Shown: positions 40,022-49,001 of the stretch, piece after piece | Numbering within the stretch: position 1 is the stretch's first letter | Layout: every line of letters begins with the position of its first letter | Source: Mycolicibacillus koreensis | GTDB taxonomy: Bacteria; Actinomycetota; Actinomycetes; Mycobacteriales; Mycobacteriaceae | Direction: 5' to 3' | NCBI RefSeq assembly: GCF_002104795.1 | Contig: NZ_NCXO01000001.1 | Location: 62,001-126,000 of the forward strand | DNA length: 64,000 nt | The notes under the pieces: generated by a model | What the model saw: only the letters and a program-made list of their open reading frames with translations | Databases searched by the model: none | What the model was told of the DNA's origin: nothing | Made by a program: the position numbers and the translations under genes

Positions 40022-40944
40022 CCCAGCGGGCGATGCCGGTCCCGGAGGGTCTGGCCGGTCTGCGGGTCGACGCGGGGCTGGCACGGCTGCTCGGGCTGTC
40101 GCGCACCGCGGTGGCCACCCTCGCCGAGACCGGCGCGGTCGAACTCGACGGCGCCCCGGCGGGCAAATCCGACCGGCTCGTCGCCGGGGCGTGGCTGCAG
40201 GTGCAGTTGCCCGAGCCGGCCGCACCGCCGCAGAACACCCCGACCGAGGTGGAGGGGATGCGGATCCTCTACGCCGACGACGATCTCGTCGCCGTCGACA
40301 AACCCGCCGGGGTGGCCGCGCACGCCTCGGTCGGCTGGACCGGGCCGACCGTGCTCGGCGGGTTGGCCGCCGCCGGGTTCCGGATCACCACCTCCGGGGC
40401 GCCGGAGCGGCAGGGGGTGGTGCAGCGCCTCGACGTGGGCACCTCGGGAGTGATGGTGGTGGCGCTGTCCGAGCGTGCCTACAGCGCGCTCAAGCGGGCG
40501 TTCAAGGCGCGCACCGTCGACAAGCGCTACCACGCGCTGGTACAGGGCCACCCGGACCCGTCCAGCGGCACCATCGACGCCCCGATCGGCCGTCACCGCG
40601 GCCACGACTGGAAATTCGCGGTCACCGCGAACGGCCGGCCCAGCCTCACCCACTACGACACCCTGGAGGCGTTCGTCGCCGCCAGCCTGCTCGACGTGCA
40701 CCTGGAGACCGGCCGCACCCACCAGATCCGGGTGCATTTCGCCGCGTTGCACCACCCGTGCTGCGGCGACCTCACCTACGGCGCGGACCCGCGGCTGGCC
40801 GGCCGGCTGGGCCTGGAACGCCAGTGGCTGCATGCCGTGTCGCTGGCGTTCACCCACCCCGCCGACGGTCGCCGCGTGGAGATCACCAGCGAATACCCCG
40901 ACGATCTGCAGCACGCCCTCGACGTGCTGCGCGCCGCGCACTGA
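40018..40944 (+). CDS. rluD: 23S rRNA pseudouridine synthase (RluD-like)
   Basis: A 308-residue RluA-family pseudouridine synthase, the same length as M. tuberculosis Rv1540. An S4 RNA-binding domain (about 10-75) precedes the catalytic domain; the catalytic aspartate is Asp139 in QRLDVGTSG. The ATG overlaps the lspA stop by four bases, so the two are translationally coupled, a common pairing. The exact rRNA site modified is inferred from the family. Confidence 0.93.
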   Translation: MTQRAMPVPEGLAGLRVDAGLARLLGLSRTAVATLAETGAVELDGAPAGKSDRLVAGAWLQVQLPEPAAPPQNTPTEVEGMRILYADDDLVAVDKPAGVAAHASVGWTGPTVLGGLAAAGFRITTSGAPERQGVVQRLDVGTSGVMVVALSERAYSALKRAFKARTVDKRYHALVQGHPDPSSGTIDAPIGRHRGHDWKFAVTANGRPSLTHYDTLEAFVAASLLDVHLETGRTHQIRVHFAALHHPCCGDLTYGADPRLAGRLGLERQWLHAVSLAFTHPADGRRVEITSEYPDDLQHALDVLRAAH

Positions 40945-40953
40945 CCGACACGC

Positions 40954-41727
40954 TCAGCGGGGGCCGGGTTTGTGGGCCTCGACGAGCACCCGGGTGGCGT
41001 GGGCGACGAACGGCCCGCCGGCGGTGAGGCGTTCGTGCAGGTCGCGCAGCCGCGCCCGGTCGGCCTCGACGTCGAAGTCGGGCACCAGCCAGATCACCTT
41101 GCGCAGGTAGTAGACGACGGCGCCGACGTCGAAGAACTCCATCCGCAGCCGCTGCAGGCTTGCCCGCTCGACGGTGAGCCCGGCGGCGGTGGCCGCCGCC
41201 GTCTCGGCGGTCGGGTCCCGGTGCGCACCGAAGTCCGGTTGCGGCACCCGGAAGAACTCGATGAGCTCGCGCGCGGTGCCCGGGCCCACATGCTGGGCGA
41301 AGTAACCCCCGCCGGGACGCAGCACCCGGGCGATCTCGGTCCACCACACCTCGTTGGGGTGACGGCTGCACACCAGGTCGAAGGCATTGTCGGCGAACGG
41401 CAGCGGCGGACGGTCGGCGGTGACCACCACCACCCCGCGCCGATGCAGCAGTGCGGTGGCACGCTCGGCATTGGGTGGCCACCCCTCGGTGGCCGCCATG
41501 GTGGGCGGCAGTGTGGGCACCCCCGCCAGCACCTCCCCGCCGCCGGTCTGCAGATCCACCGCGGCGGTCACCGTCGCCAGCCGCGCGCCGAGTGCCCGCT
41601 GATAACCCCACGGCGGGCGTTCCTCGGTGGCCCGTCCGGCCAGCCAGGTGAAATCCCAGCCGTCGACCGGTGCCGCAGCCGCCTCGGCGACCAGGTCCTC
41701 GAAGCGCATCCCGCCGGCGGCGCTCAC
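40954..41727 (-). CDS. SAM-dependent methyltransferase-like protein
   Basis: A 257-residue class I methyltransferase fold protein. The motif region LATVTAAVDLQTGGGE near residue 50-65, PFADNAFDLVCSRHPNE near 110-126, and ARVLRPGGGYFAQH near 133-146 are typical. The GTG start overlaps the lprI stop (GTGA), making it the third gene of the dodecin-lprI operon. The substrate is unknown. Convergent with rluD, with nine bases between. Confidence 0.85.
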   Translation of the reverse strand: MSAAGGMRFEDLVAEAAAAPVDGWDFTWLAGRATEERPPWGYQRALGARLATVTAAVDLQTGGGEVLAGVPTLPPTMAATEGWPPNAERATALLHRRGVVVVTADRPPLPFADNAFDLVCSRHPNEVWWTEIARVLRPGGGYFAQHVGPGTARELIEFFRVPQPDFGAHRDPTAETAAATAAGLTVERASLQRLRMEFFDVGAVVYYLRKVIWLVPDFDVEADRARLRDLHERLTAGGPFVAHATRVLVEAHKPGPR

Positions 41728-42347
41728 CGGGTCAGGCAGCGGAAGGCGTTGCCGTAGAAGTCGACGGCGGCCTCACCGTGATGTTCCCAGTACTGGACGC
41801 CGGTACGGGTGTAGCGGGAGCCGCTGGCCGCAGGCTCGATGAACGCGACCTCACGGTCGCCCTGCCAGGTGAGCACCACGACGGCCGGATCCAGGTCGTT
41901 GTAGAACGCCACCTCCAGCGGCGACACCGGTTCCTCGTCGCTGCCGCGGCAGCGGTCGAACACCGCCGCCGCGTCGGGGGCCACGGCCGGATCGGTGATC
42001 GCCACCTCGGCCAGCCGCGTCCGATACGCCTCGCGCAGACAGTCGGTGACCGCCGCGGGCACCCCGGGACGCTGGGCGCAGTCGTTCCGCTGCGCGGTCC
42101 ACCCGCGCTGCGCCGCGGCCAGCCCCTCGGTATCGGGTCGCTGCCGGGCTAGCCGGTAGGTCTCGGCGAGCCGGTCGTTGAGGGCGGCCAACTGCGGATC
42201 CGCGCAAATCACCTCGGTCACCGCCGGACCCGCCGACTCGGTGGCGCAGTCGATGTCCAAGGCGGCGGCCGGGTCCGGCTCCGGCGACGAGCAGCCGGCC
42301 AACACCGCCGCGGCCGCCAGCAGCGGTGCGGCGAGCGCCCGGATCAC
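41724..42347 (-). CDS. lprI: Lipoprotein LprI (lysozyme-inhibitor type)
   Basis: A 207-residue lipoprotein. The signal peptide ends in the lipobox LAGC with lipidated Cys19. The mature part contains the LprI N-terminal domain (DUF1311-like) with AAQRGWTAQRNDC and paired cysteines, and a C-terminal membrane-proximal beta domain related to C-type lysozyme inhibitors. M. tuberculosis LprI has been reported to inhibit lysozyme. The GTG start overlaps the dodecin stop by four bases (GTGA), so synthesis is coupled to dodecin. The truncated-globin gene glbN, which sits beside lprI in M. tuberculosis, is not present here. Confidence 0.88.
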   Translation of the reverse strand: MIRALAAPLLAAAAVLAGCSSPEPDPAAALDIDCATESAGPAVTEVICADPQLAALNDRLAETYRLARQRPDTEGLAAAQRGWTAQRNDCAQRPGVPAAVTDCLREAYRTRLAEVAITDPAVAPDAAAVFDRCRGSDEEPVSPLEVAFYNDLDPAVVVLTWQGDREVAFIEPAASGSRYTRTGVQYWEHHGEAAVDFYGNAFRCLTR

Positions 42348-42568
42348 TGGCCCGACGGCGACTGCGGCGGCCTGATCTTGAACGAGATCCGCAGTTTGGT
42401 GCGGTAGGTGATCTTGCCTTCCTCGTCGAGGGCCATGTCCTGCTCGACGACTTCGGCAACCCGCACGTCGTGGATGGTGTGCTGGGCTCGCCGCACGGCC
42501 TCGGCCGCGGCGTCCTCCCACGACACCGTGGACGTGCCGATCAACTCGGTGACCTTGTACACACTCAT
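42344..42568 (-). CDS. Dodecin family protein (Trp-less type)
   Basis: A 74-residue dodecin-fold protein beginning MSVYKVTELIGTSTVSWEDA with GAGGAGG as ribosome-binding site. Compared with the dodecin at 32120-32338, the position of the flavin-stacking Trp39 is Val37, so flavin binding may differ or another ligand such as CoA may be held. It is the first gene of an operon with lprI and a methyltransferase, joined by four-base overlaps. Confidence 0.85.
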   Translation of the reverse strand: MSVYKVTELIGTSTVSWEDAAAEAVRRAQHTIHDVRVAEVVEQDMALDEEGKITYRTKLRISFKIRPPQSPSGQ

Positions 42569-42716
42569 GCCTGCCTCCTCAGCTTCACGAACACCCAAGC
42601 TAGAACAGCGGGGCCGGTGCTGTCTGGCCAACCCCCGATCTGCTCGGTCGGACACCGGCGCGATCGGGGAAAGACACGCAACCGCGACACGCCCACCCGA
42701 TGTCGGGCACGGGCCA

Positions 42717-42731
42717 TAGACTGACCTGGCT
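42717..42731 (+). promoter_or_regulatory. Candidate -10 element for dnaE1
   Basis: TAGACT at 42717-42722 ends nine bases before the dnaE1 ATG, which would give a leader of only about two to three bases. Confidence 0.4.
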
Positions 42732-45700
42732 ATGGCCACCTCTGATTCGTTCGTGCACCTGCATAACCACACCGAGTACTCGATGCTCGACGGTGCCGCC
42801 AAGATCAACCCGATGATCGCCGAGGCGCAGCGGTTGGGGATGCCGGCGGTCGGCATGACCGACCACGGAAACATGTTCGGGGCCAGTGAGTTCTACAACG
42901 CCGCCACCGAGGCCGGCATCAAACCGATCATCGGGGTCGAGGCCTACGTGGCGCCGGGGTCGCGGTTCGACACCAAACGGGTCCGGTGGGGCGATCCCAG
43001 CCAGAAGAGCGACGACGTGTCCGGCAGCGGCGCCTACACCCACCTGACCATGGTCGCCGAGAACGCGACCGGGCTGCGCAACATGTTCAAGCTGTCCTCG
43101 CTCGCGTCGTTCGAGGGTCAACTGGGCAAATGGTCACGCATGGACGCCGAGATCATCGCCGAGCACGCCGAGGGCATCATCGCGACCACCGGGTGCCCGT
43201 CGGGGGTGGTGCAGACCCGGCTGCGGCTCGGCCAGTACCGCGAGGCACTGGAAGCGGCGGGGACGTGGCGGGAGATCTTCGGGGCGGAGAACTATTTCCT
43301 GGAGGTGATGGACCACGGCCTGGAGATCGAGCGGCGGGTCCGCGACGGCCTGCTGGAGATCGGCCGCACCCTCGGCATCCCGGCGCTGGCCACCAACGAC
43401 TGCCACTATGTGACCCGCGAGGCCGCCCAGGGCCACGAGGCGCTGCTGTGTGTGCAGACCGGAAAGACCCTGTCGGATCCGACCCGGTTCAAATTCGACG
43501 GCGACGGCTACTACCTGAAGTCGGCGGCCGAGATGCGGGCACTGTGGGACGACACCCTGCCCGGCGCCTGCGATGCCACCCTGCTCATCGCCGAACGGGT
43601 GTCCTCCTACGCCGACGTGTGGACGCCGCGCAACCGGATGCCGGTCTTCCCCGTTCCCGACGGCCACGACCCGGCCTCCTGGTTGCGTCACGAGGTCGAC
43701 GCCGGGCTGGCCGCCCGATTCCCCGACGGGGTACCCCCCGGCTACCACGAACGGGCCGGCTACGAGATCGAGGTGATCTGCAACGCCGGGTTCCCGTCGT
43801 ACTTCCTGATCGTCGCCGACCTGATCGGCTACGCGCGCTCGGTGGGGATCCGGGTCGGTCCCGGCCGTGGTTCGGCGGCGGGGTCGCTGGTCGCCTACGC
43901 GCTACGGATCACCGACATCGACCCGATCCCGCACGGGCTGCTCTTCGAACGGTTCCTCAACCCCGAACGCACCTCGATGCCCGACATCGACATCGACTTC
44001 GACGACCGCCGCCGCGGGGAAATGGTGCGCTACGCCGCCGAGAAGTGGGGGCATGACCGGGTGGCGCAGGTGATCACCTTCGGAACGATTAAAACCAAGG
44101 CCGCACTGAAGGATTCGGCGCGGGTACACTACGGGCAGCCCGGCTTCGCGATCGCCGACCGGATCTCCAAGGCGTTGCCGCCGCCGATCATGGCCAAAGA
44201 CATTCCACTGTCCGGGATCACCGACCCCACCCATGAGCGCTACAAGGAGGCCGCCGAGGTTCGGGGACTGATCGACACCGACCCCGATGTACGCACCATC
44301 TACCAGACCGCGCTGGGCTTGGAAGGTCTGGTCCGCAACGCCGGGGTGCACGCCTGCGCGGTGATCATGAGCTGTGAGCCGCTCATCGACGCGATCCCCC
44401 TGTGGAAGCGGCCCCAGGACGGCGCGATCATCACCGGGTGGGACTACCCGTCGTGTGAGGCGATCGGCCTGCTGAAGATGGACTTCCTGGGGTTGCGGAA
44501 CCTCACCATCATCGGCGACGCAATCGACAACATCAAAGCCAACCGCGGCATCGACTTGGACCTCGATACGGTGCCGATGGACGACCCGGCGACCTACGAG
44601 TTACTCGGCCGCGGAGACACATTGGGGGTCTTCCAGCTCGACGGCGGCCCGATGCGCGACTTGCTGCGGCGCATGCAGCCCACCGGTTTCGAGGACATCG
44701 TCGCGGTCCTCGCGCTGTACCGGCCGGGCCCGATGGGCCAGAACGCCCACAACGACTACGCCGATCGCAAAAATGGGCGCCAGCCGGTCACCCCCATCCA
44801 TCCCGAACTCGCCGAGCCGCTCGAGGAGATCCTCGCCGAGACCTACGGTCTGATCGTCTACCAGGAACAGATCATGCGGATCGCGCAGAAGGTGGCCGGG
44901 TACTCGCTGGCCCGAGCCGACATTCTGCGCAAGGCGATGGGCAAGAAGAAGGCCGAGGTCCTCGAGGCCGAGTTCGAGGGATTCTCCGAGGGCATGCAGG
45001 CCAACGGGTTCTCCGCCGCGGCGATCAAAGCACTGTGGGACACCGTGTTGCCGTTCGCCGGCTACGCGTTCAACAAGTCCCACGCGGCCGGCTACGGGCT
45101 GGTGTCCTACTGGACGGCGTACCTGAAGGCCAACTTCGCGGCCGAATACATGGCGGGACTGTTGACCTCGGTCGGCGACGACAAGGACAAGGCGGCGATC
45201 TACCTGGCCGACTGTCGCCGGTTGGGGATCACCGTCATGCCCCCCGACGTCAACGAGTCCGGGCTGGTGTTCAACTCCGTCGGCAGCGACATCCGCTACG
45301 GCCTGGGGGCGGTCCGCAACGTCGGCGCCAACGTGGTGAGCTCGTTGATCGCCAGCCGCACCGAGAAGGGCAAGTTCACCGACTTCTCCGACTATCTGCA
45401 CAAGATCGACGTCGCCGCCTGCAACAAGAAGGTCACCGAGTCGTTGATCAAGGCCGGGGCGTTCGACTCCCTCGGCCATCCCCGCAAGGGCCTGTTTCTG
45501 GTGCACACCGACGCGGTCGACTCGGTGCTGGGCACGAAGAAGGCCGAGGCGATGGGTCAGTTCGACCTGTTCGGCGGCGGTGATGATTCCGGCGACAACG
45601 ACGCGGTGTTCACGATCAAGGTCCCAGACGAGGAGTGGGAGGACAAACACAAGCTCGCCCTGGAGCGCGAGATGCTCGGGCTGTACGTGTCGGGCCATCC

Positions 45701-46274
45701 GCTGACCGGGATCGCCCACCTCTTGGCCGCCCAGGTCGACACCGCGATCCCGTTGATCCTGGAGGGCGCGGTGCCCAACGACACCCAGGTGCGGGTGGGC
45801 GGCATCCTCGCCTCGGTGAACAGGCGGGTCAACCGCAACGGGATGCCGTGGGCCTCAGCACAGTTGGAAGATCTCACCGGGGGCATCGAGGTGATGTTCT
45901 TCCCGCACACCTATTCGGCGTTCGGCGCCGAGGTCGCCGACGACGCGGTGGTGTTGGTCAGCGGTAAGGTGCGCAACCAGGACGACCGGATCTCGCTGAT
46001 CGCCAACGAACTGGTGGTCCCGGACTTCTCGGCTGCGGCCGCCGACCGGCCACTGGCGGTGAGCCTGCCCACCCGGCAATGCACCCACGACAAGGTCAGC
46101 GCACTCAAACAGGTACTCACCCGCCACCCGGGCACCTCGGCGGTGCGGCTGCGCCTCATCTCCGGAGAGCGGGTCACCGTGTTGGAATTGGACTCCGCGC
46201 TGCGGGTCACCCCGTCCTCGGCCCTGATGGGCGATCTGAAGGCGCTGCTCGGGCCGAGCTGCCTCAGCGGCTGA
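42732..46274 (+). CDS. dnaE1: DNA polymerase III alpha subunit DnaE1
   Basis: The replicative polymerase, 1180 residues against about 1184 in M. tuberculosis. The N-terminal PHP domain has an intact metal site beginning HLHNH (His9, His11), consistent with the intrinsic proofreading exonuclease of mycobacterial DnaE1. The polymerase active-site aspartates are Asp418 and Asp420 in PDIDIDF. The clamp-binding motif QFDLF lies near residue 942, followed by the OB domain. The last 11 bases overlap the convergent oxidoreductase gene. Confidence 0.98.
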   Translation: MATSDSFVHLHNHTEYSMLDGAAKINPMIAEAQRLGMPAVGMTDHGNMFGASEFYNAATEAGIKPIIGVEAYVAPGSRFDTKRVRWGDPSQKSDDVSGSGAYTHLTMVAENATGLRNMFKLSSLASFEGQLGKWSRMDAEIIAEHAEGIIATTGCPSGVVQTRLRLGQYREALEAAGTWREIFGAENYFLEVMDHGLEIERRVRDGLLEIGRTLGIPALATNDCHYVTREAAQGHEALLCVQTGKTLSDPTRFKFDGDGYYLKSAAEMRALWDDTLPGACDATLLIAERVSSYADVWTPRNRMPVFPVPDGHDPASWLRHEVDAGLAARFPDGVPPGYHERAGYEIEVICNAGFPSYFLIVADLIGYARSVGIRVGPGRGSAAGSLVAYALRITDIDPIPHGLLFERFLNPERTSMPDIDIDFDDRRRGEMVRYAAEKWGHDRVAQVITFGTIKTKAALKDSARVHYGQPGFAIADRISKALPPPIMAKDIPLSGITDPTHERYKEAAEVRGLIDTDPDVRTIYQTALGLEGLVRNAGVHACAVIMSCEPLIDAIPLWKRPQDGAIITGWDYPSCEAIGLLKMDFLGLRNLTIIGDAIDNIKANRGIDLDLDTVPMDDPATYELLGRGDTLGVFQLDGGPMRDLLRRMQPTGFEDIVAVLALYRPGPMGQNAHNDYADRKNGRQPVTPIHPELAEPLEEILAETYGLIVYQEQIMRIAQKVAGYSLARADILRKAMGKKKAEVLEAEFEGFSEGMQANGFSAAAIKALWDTVLPFAGYAFNKSHAAGYGLVSYWTAYLKANFAAEYMAGLLTSVGDDKDKAAIYLADCRRLGITVMPPDVNESGLVFNSVGSDIRYGLGAVRNVGANVVSSLIASRTEKGKFTDFSDYLHKIDVAACNKKVTESLIKAGAFDSLGHPRKGLFLVHTDAVDSVLGTKKAEAMGQFDLFGGGDDSGDNDAVFTIKVPDEEWEDKHKLALEREMLGLYVSGHPLTGIAHLLAAQVDTAIPLILEGAVPNDTQVRVGGILASVNRRVNRNGMPWASAQLEDLTGGIEVMFFPHTYSAFGAEVADDAVVLVSGKVRNQDDRISLIANELVVPDFSAAAADRPLAVSLPTRQCTHDKVSALKQVLTRHPGTSAVRLRLISGERVTVLELDSALRVTPSSALMGDLKALLGPSCLSG

Positions 46275-46758
46275 CCGACGCGGCCGGCACCGTCACCGCG
46301 ACGATCGCGCTGTCCGGCCAGAGCCTCGTCGCGGTGAGCCGCCGCAGCTTCTCGCGCCACGGCAACCCGCGATGGACGTTGACGATCCCGGGCAGCCGGA
46401 GCAGCGGCACCACGTTCCACTGCCAACCGTAGCGGCGATGCAGCATCCGGTTGGCGTGCTCGGCCTCGGCTCCGCGCAGGATTCTCGCCCGACCGGTCGT
46501 CGTCGGCGCGTCGGGGCGGACCCGGCCACGGTGGTCGCAGACGGTGAGTGCCACGACCGGGTTCGCCGTCAACCGACGCGTTTTCGGGCCGATCTTGGTG
46601 CGCAACAGCACCGTGTCACCGTCGAGGAGGAACCACACCGGGGTGTCCACGGCGCGGCCGTCTCGGCGGTAGCTGCGCAACAGCAGGTAGCGGCCCTGCG
46701 ACAGCGGGTGGGCGGAGTCGGCCGTGGAAAGAGGGGGAGGGCACGAACGGATGGTCAT
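46264..46758 (-). CDS. Deazaflavin-dependent oxidoreductase-like protein (PPOX/Ddn fold)
   Basis: A 164-residue split-barrel protein with [30 protein letters not shown] and GRARIL segments typical of PPOX-class F420- or FMN-dependent enzymes. The ATG at 46758 is used; a TTG at 46770 would add four residues. The gene is divergent from a MerR-type regulator across a 62-base gap with a perfect palindrome, so it is probably that regulator's target. Substrate unknown. Confidence 0.8.
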   Translation of the reverse strand: MTIRSCPPPLSTADSAHPLSQGRYLLLRSYRRDGRAVDTPVWFLLDGDTVLLRTKIGPKTRRLTANPVVALTVCDHRGRVRPDAPTTTGRARILRGAEAEHANRMLHRRYGWQWNVVPLLRLPGIVNVHRGLPWREKLRRLTATRLWPDSAIVAVTVPAASVSR

Positions 46759-46780
46759 GACCGCAGTCAACGCCTTAAAG

Positions 46781-46795
46781 TTGACTTGAAGTCAA
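46781..46795. promoter_or_regulatory. MerR-type operator palindrome
   Basis: TTGACTTGAAGTCAA is a perfect 15-bp palindrome about a central G, in the gap between the oxidoreductase and the merR gene. MerR-family activators bind such dyads between -35 and -10 elements; the first half TTGACT also resembles a -35. Binding is inferred from form and position. Confidence 0.65.
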
Positions 46796-46820
46796 GGGTC
46801 CGCTGCAGGGGGAGGTCCTC

Positions 46821-47231
46821 GTGACCCAGTTGAGCATCGGCGAGGTGGCCCGGCGTGCCGGGGTGGCGGCGAGCACGCTGCGATACTACGAGCAGATCGG
46901 CGTGCTGGTGCCGCCGACTCGCGTCTCCGGGCAGCGCCGCTACCCGGAGACGGTGCTGGCGCGGCTGCGGGTGATCGGGTTGTGCAAGATCGCCGGGTTC
47001 ACCCTGCCGGAGATTCGGGTGCTCGTCGCCGACGAGGAACCGGGGCGGCCGGCGAGCCGGGCGCTCGGTGCGGCCAAGCTCGCCGAGATCGACACCCGTA
47101 TCGCAGCCCTGCGGGAAGCCCGTGCCGTCGTGGCCTGGGGCCTGCGCTGCACGTGCCCATCGATCGACGCCTGCACCTGCGGGGTGCACCCGCCGCTCGG
47201 CGCGGTCACCGAGGGGTCATCCCGGCCGTGA
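46821..47231 (+). CDS. MerR-family regulator with CxCx5CxC cluster
   Basis: A 136-residue MerR-family regulator. The N-terminal winged helix (SIGEVARRAGVAASTLRYYE) and a dimerisation coiled coil (about 80-105) lead into a C-terminal sensor loop with Cys110, Cys112, Cys118 and Cys120 (CTCPSIDACTC). SoxR uses CxxCxCx5C to hold a [2Fe-2S] cluster, and CueR uses Cx7C for copper; the pattern here contains the CxCx5C part of the first and a Cx7C spacing, so the ligand is open. GGGGGAGG precedes the GTG start. Confidence 0.88.
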   Translation: MTQLSIGEVARRAGVAASTLRYYEQIGVLVPPTRVSGQRRYPETVLARLRVIGLCKIAGFTLPEIRVLVADEEPGRPASRALGAAKLAEIDTRIAALREARAVVAWGLRCTCPSIDACTCGVHPPLGAVTEGSSRP

Positions 47232-47235
47232 TGAC

Positions 47236-47260
47236 CCGTGGGGCGGAGTCGGCCCCACGG
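47236..47260. terminator. Bidirectional hairpin between merR and the fasciclin gene
   Basis: CCGTGGGGC pairs perfectly with GCCCCACGG around a seven-base loop, five bases after the merR stop and nine before the convergent gene's stop. It has no U tract. The position between convergent genes supports a two-way terminator. Confidence 0.65.
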
Positions 47261-47269
47261 TGGTGCGCG

Positions 47270-48001
47270 TCAGCCGTCGGCCGGTTCGGTCGCCGGCTCC
47301 TCGGCGTCTTCGGCATCCTGGGCGGGCGCCTGCTCAGGGGTGGCGGCCGCATCCGGCGACGTGCCGATCGGCGGCGGGGCCTGCGCCGGGTCGAGCACCG
47401 CGTCGATGATGTAGATCTGCGCGTTGGCCGCCGAGATGCCCCCGCAGACGTTCTTGGCGGTGTCGTTGACGGTCACGTCGCCGCCCTTGCCGTCGACCTT
47501 GATCGGCGCGCCGTCCTGGGTGGGCCACTGCCCGTGCACCTGGTCGGGGCCGAGCAGGCCGAGGAACGCGTGGTAGTAGCCGAGCTTGGTCACCGCGGCG
47601 GGATCTGCGGTGATCGCGTCGAGCCGGCCCGGCTCCATGGCGGCGAACGCCTCGTTCGACGGCGCGAACACCACGTAGGGGCCGTTGTTGAGCACCGGAA
47701 CGATGTTGGCGGCCGGGTTGGCCTGCCCGGAGATCAGCGAGTTGAACGTGGAGATGTCCGGGATCCCGGCGAGCACGGTGCCCACCGGCTGGCCGGCGAA
47801 GTCCTTCCAGTCCGGCACCGCGGCCTTGAAGGCGTCACAGCCCGGACCCTGCGGATCGGGGACCGGCGCGCTCGGCTTCGGCTCCGGCTCCGCGGCCGCG
47901 GTACCGATGACCAGCGGCGAGACGGCCACCGCGGCGACCGCCGCCAGCCCGGCGGCCCTCCGCCAGGGGTGCCCCGACGCCTTACCTGACCCGATCTTCA
48001 C
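47270..48001 (-). CDS. Secreted fasciclin (FAS1) domain protein
   Basis: A 243-residue exported protein related to the MPT70/MPT83 type. A signal peptide (about 1-38, ending TAAAEP) is followed by one FAS1 domain (about 60-200) with the family's YVVFAPSNEAFA and NAQIYIIDAVLDP strands and two cysteines (Cys55 and one in KNVCGG), then an acidic, Pro/Ala/Glu-rich tail. The start is GTG 48001, because AAGGAG lies six bases upstream; starts at 48016 and 48031 would overlap that site. FAS1 proteins act in cell-surface adhesion. No lipobox is seen. Confidence 0.88.
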   Translation of the reverse strand: MKIGSGKASGHPWRRAAGLAAVAAVAVSPLVIGTAAAEPEPKPSAPVPDPQGPGCDAFKAAVPDWKDFAGQPVGTVLAGIPDISTFNSLISGQANPAANIVPVLNNGPYVVFAPSNEAFAAMEPGRLDAITADPAAVTKLGYYHAFLGLLGPDQVHGQWPTQDGAPIKVDGKGGDVTVNDTAKNVCGGISAANAQIYIIDAVLDPAQAPPPIGTSPDAAATPEQAPAQDAEDAEEPATEPADG

Positions 48002-48178
48002 AGTGAGCTCCTTCATCAGTGTGGCCGACACGATCCGGTGTCGTGATTACCCAACAGCGAAGTCGCGCGGGGCGGCCCCGACGTTACCGGGTCAGCCGCC
48101 GGCCGCGATGACCGCCTCGACACGCCGATCGCGGACACCGGCTCGATGAAATGGCCGCCTCGGCGCGCGTTGCGCCGC

Positions 48179-48191
48179 TAGCGTCGAGGTC
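48179..48191 (+). promoter_or_regulatory. Leaderless -10 element for the enoyl-CoA hydratase gene
   Basis: TAGCGT at 48179-48184 ends seven bases before the ATG at 48192. Confidence 0.55.
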
Positions 48192-49001
48192 ATGGAGGCC
48201 CCCGCCACGACCACGCTGGAGGTCCGCGCCGACGGTGAGCGCGGCACGATCATGCTCAACCGCCCGGACAAGCTCAACCCGCTGGGCACGGTGACGTTGC
48301 GTGAACTCGTCGCCGTGGCGCGGTGGTTCGACGAACAACCGCAGGTGAAAGTCGTCGTGATCGGCGGTCACGGCAGGGCGTTCAGCGCCGGTGCCGACCT
48401 GGCCGCGTTCACCGCGGTGGACTCCGACACCGCCGCCCTGCGCGCCGCCGCCGACGCCGGGCGCCAGATGGCCGAGGCGATCGAGGCGATGACCGCGGTC
48501 ACGGTGGCCCGCATCCACGGTCACTGCGTGGGCGGGGCTCTGGTGCTGGCCGCGGCCTGTGATCTGCGGGTGGCCGCCGAGGACGCGCGGTTCTCGATTC
48601 CCGAGGTGGACCTGGGTATCCCGTTGGCGTGGGGCGGGATCCCGCGGCTGGTCCGCGAGATCGGCCCGGCACTGGCCAAGGAGTTGGTTTTGACCTGCCG
48701 CCCGTTCGACGCCGCCGAGGCGAAGACGGCCGGGTTCCTCAACCGGGTCGTGCCCGCCGGCGACCTCGACGCCGCGGTCGAGGAGTTGACCGCGGCACTG
48801 GTCACCAAATCGGCGATGACCCTGAGCGCCACCAAACGTCACACCAATGCCGTGACCGCCGGGATGGTCGACCCGGGACGGGCGTGGAACGACGCGGACA
48901 GTCTGCTCGCCGCGATGAACGACACCGAATCCCGCCGGGCCGCAGCACAGTATCTGGCCAACCGCGATCTGGCCAACCGCGCCGCGGGGACGACACGATG
49001 A
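48192..49001 (+). CDS. Enoyl-CoA hydratase/isomerase family protein
   Basis: A 269-residue crotonase-fold protein. The oxyanion-hole segments AFSAGADL (about residue 60) and GHCVGGALVLAAACD (about 114) and the conserved Glu138 in FSIPEVDLGI are present. The second catalytic Glu of true hydratases is not obvious, so isomerase or other crotonase activity is possible. The stop overlaps the FadD start (ATGA), linking it to fatty-acid activation by the next gene. Confidence 0.88.
   Translation: MEAPATTTLEVRADGERGTIMLNRPDKLNPLGTVTLRELVAVARWFDEQPQVKVVVIGGHGRAFSAGADLAAFTAVDSDTAALRAAADAGRQMAEAIEAMTAVTVARIHGHCVGGALVLAAACDLRVAAEDARFSIPEVDLGIPLAWGGIPRLVREIGPALAKELVLTCRPFDAAEAKTAGFLNRVVPAGDLDAAVEELTAALVTKSAMTLSATKRHTNAVTAGMVDPGRAWNDADSLLAAMNDTESRRAAAQYLANRDLANRAAGTTR

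Noticed and set aside
47990..48031. Fasciclin gene start at 48031 or 48016
   Set aside because: Both lie on or before the AAGGAG ribosome site that correctly serves GTG 48001.
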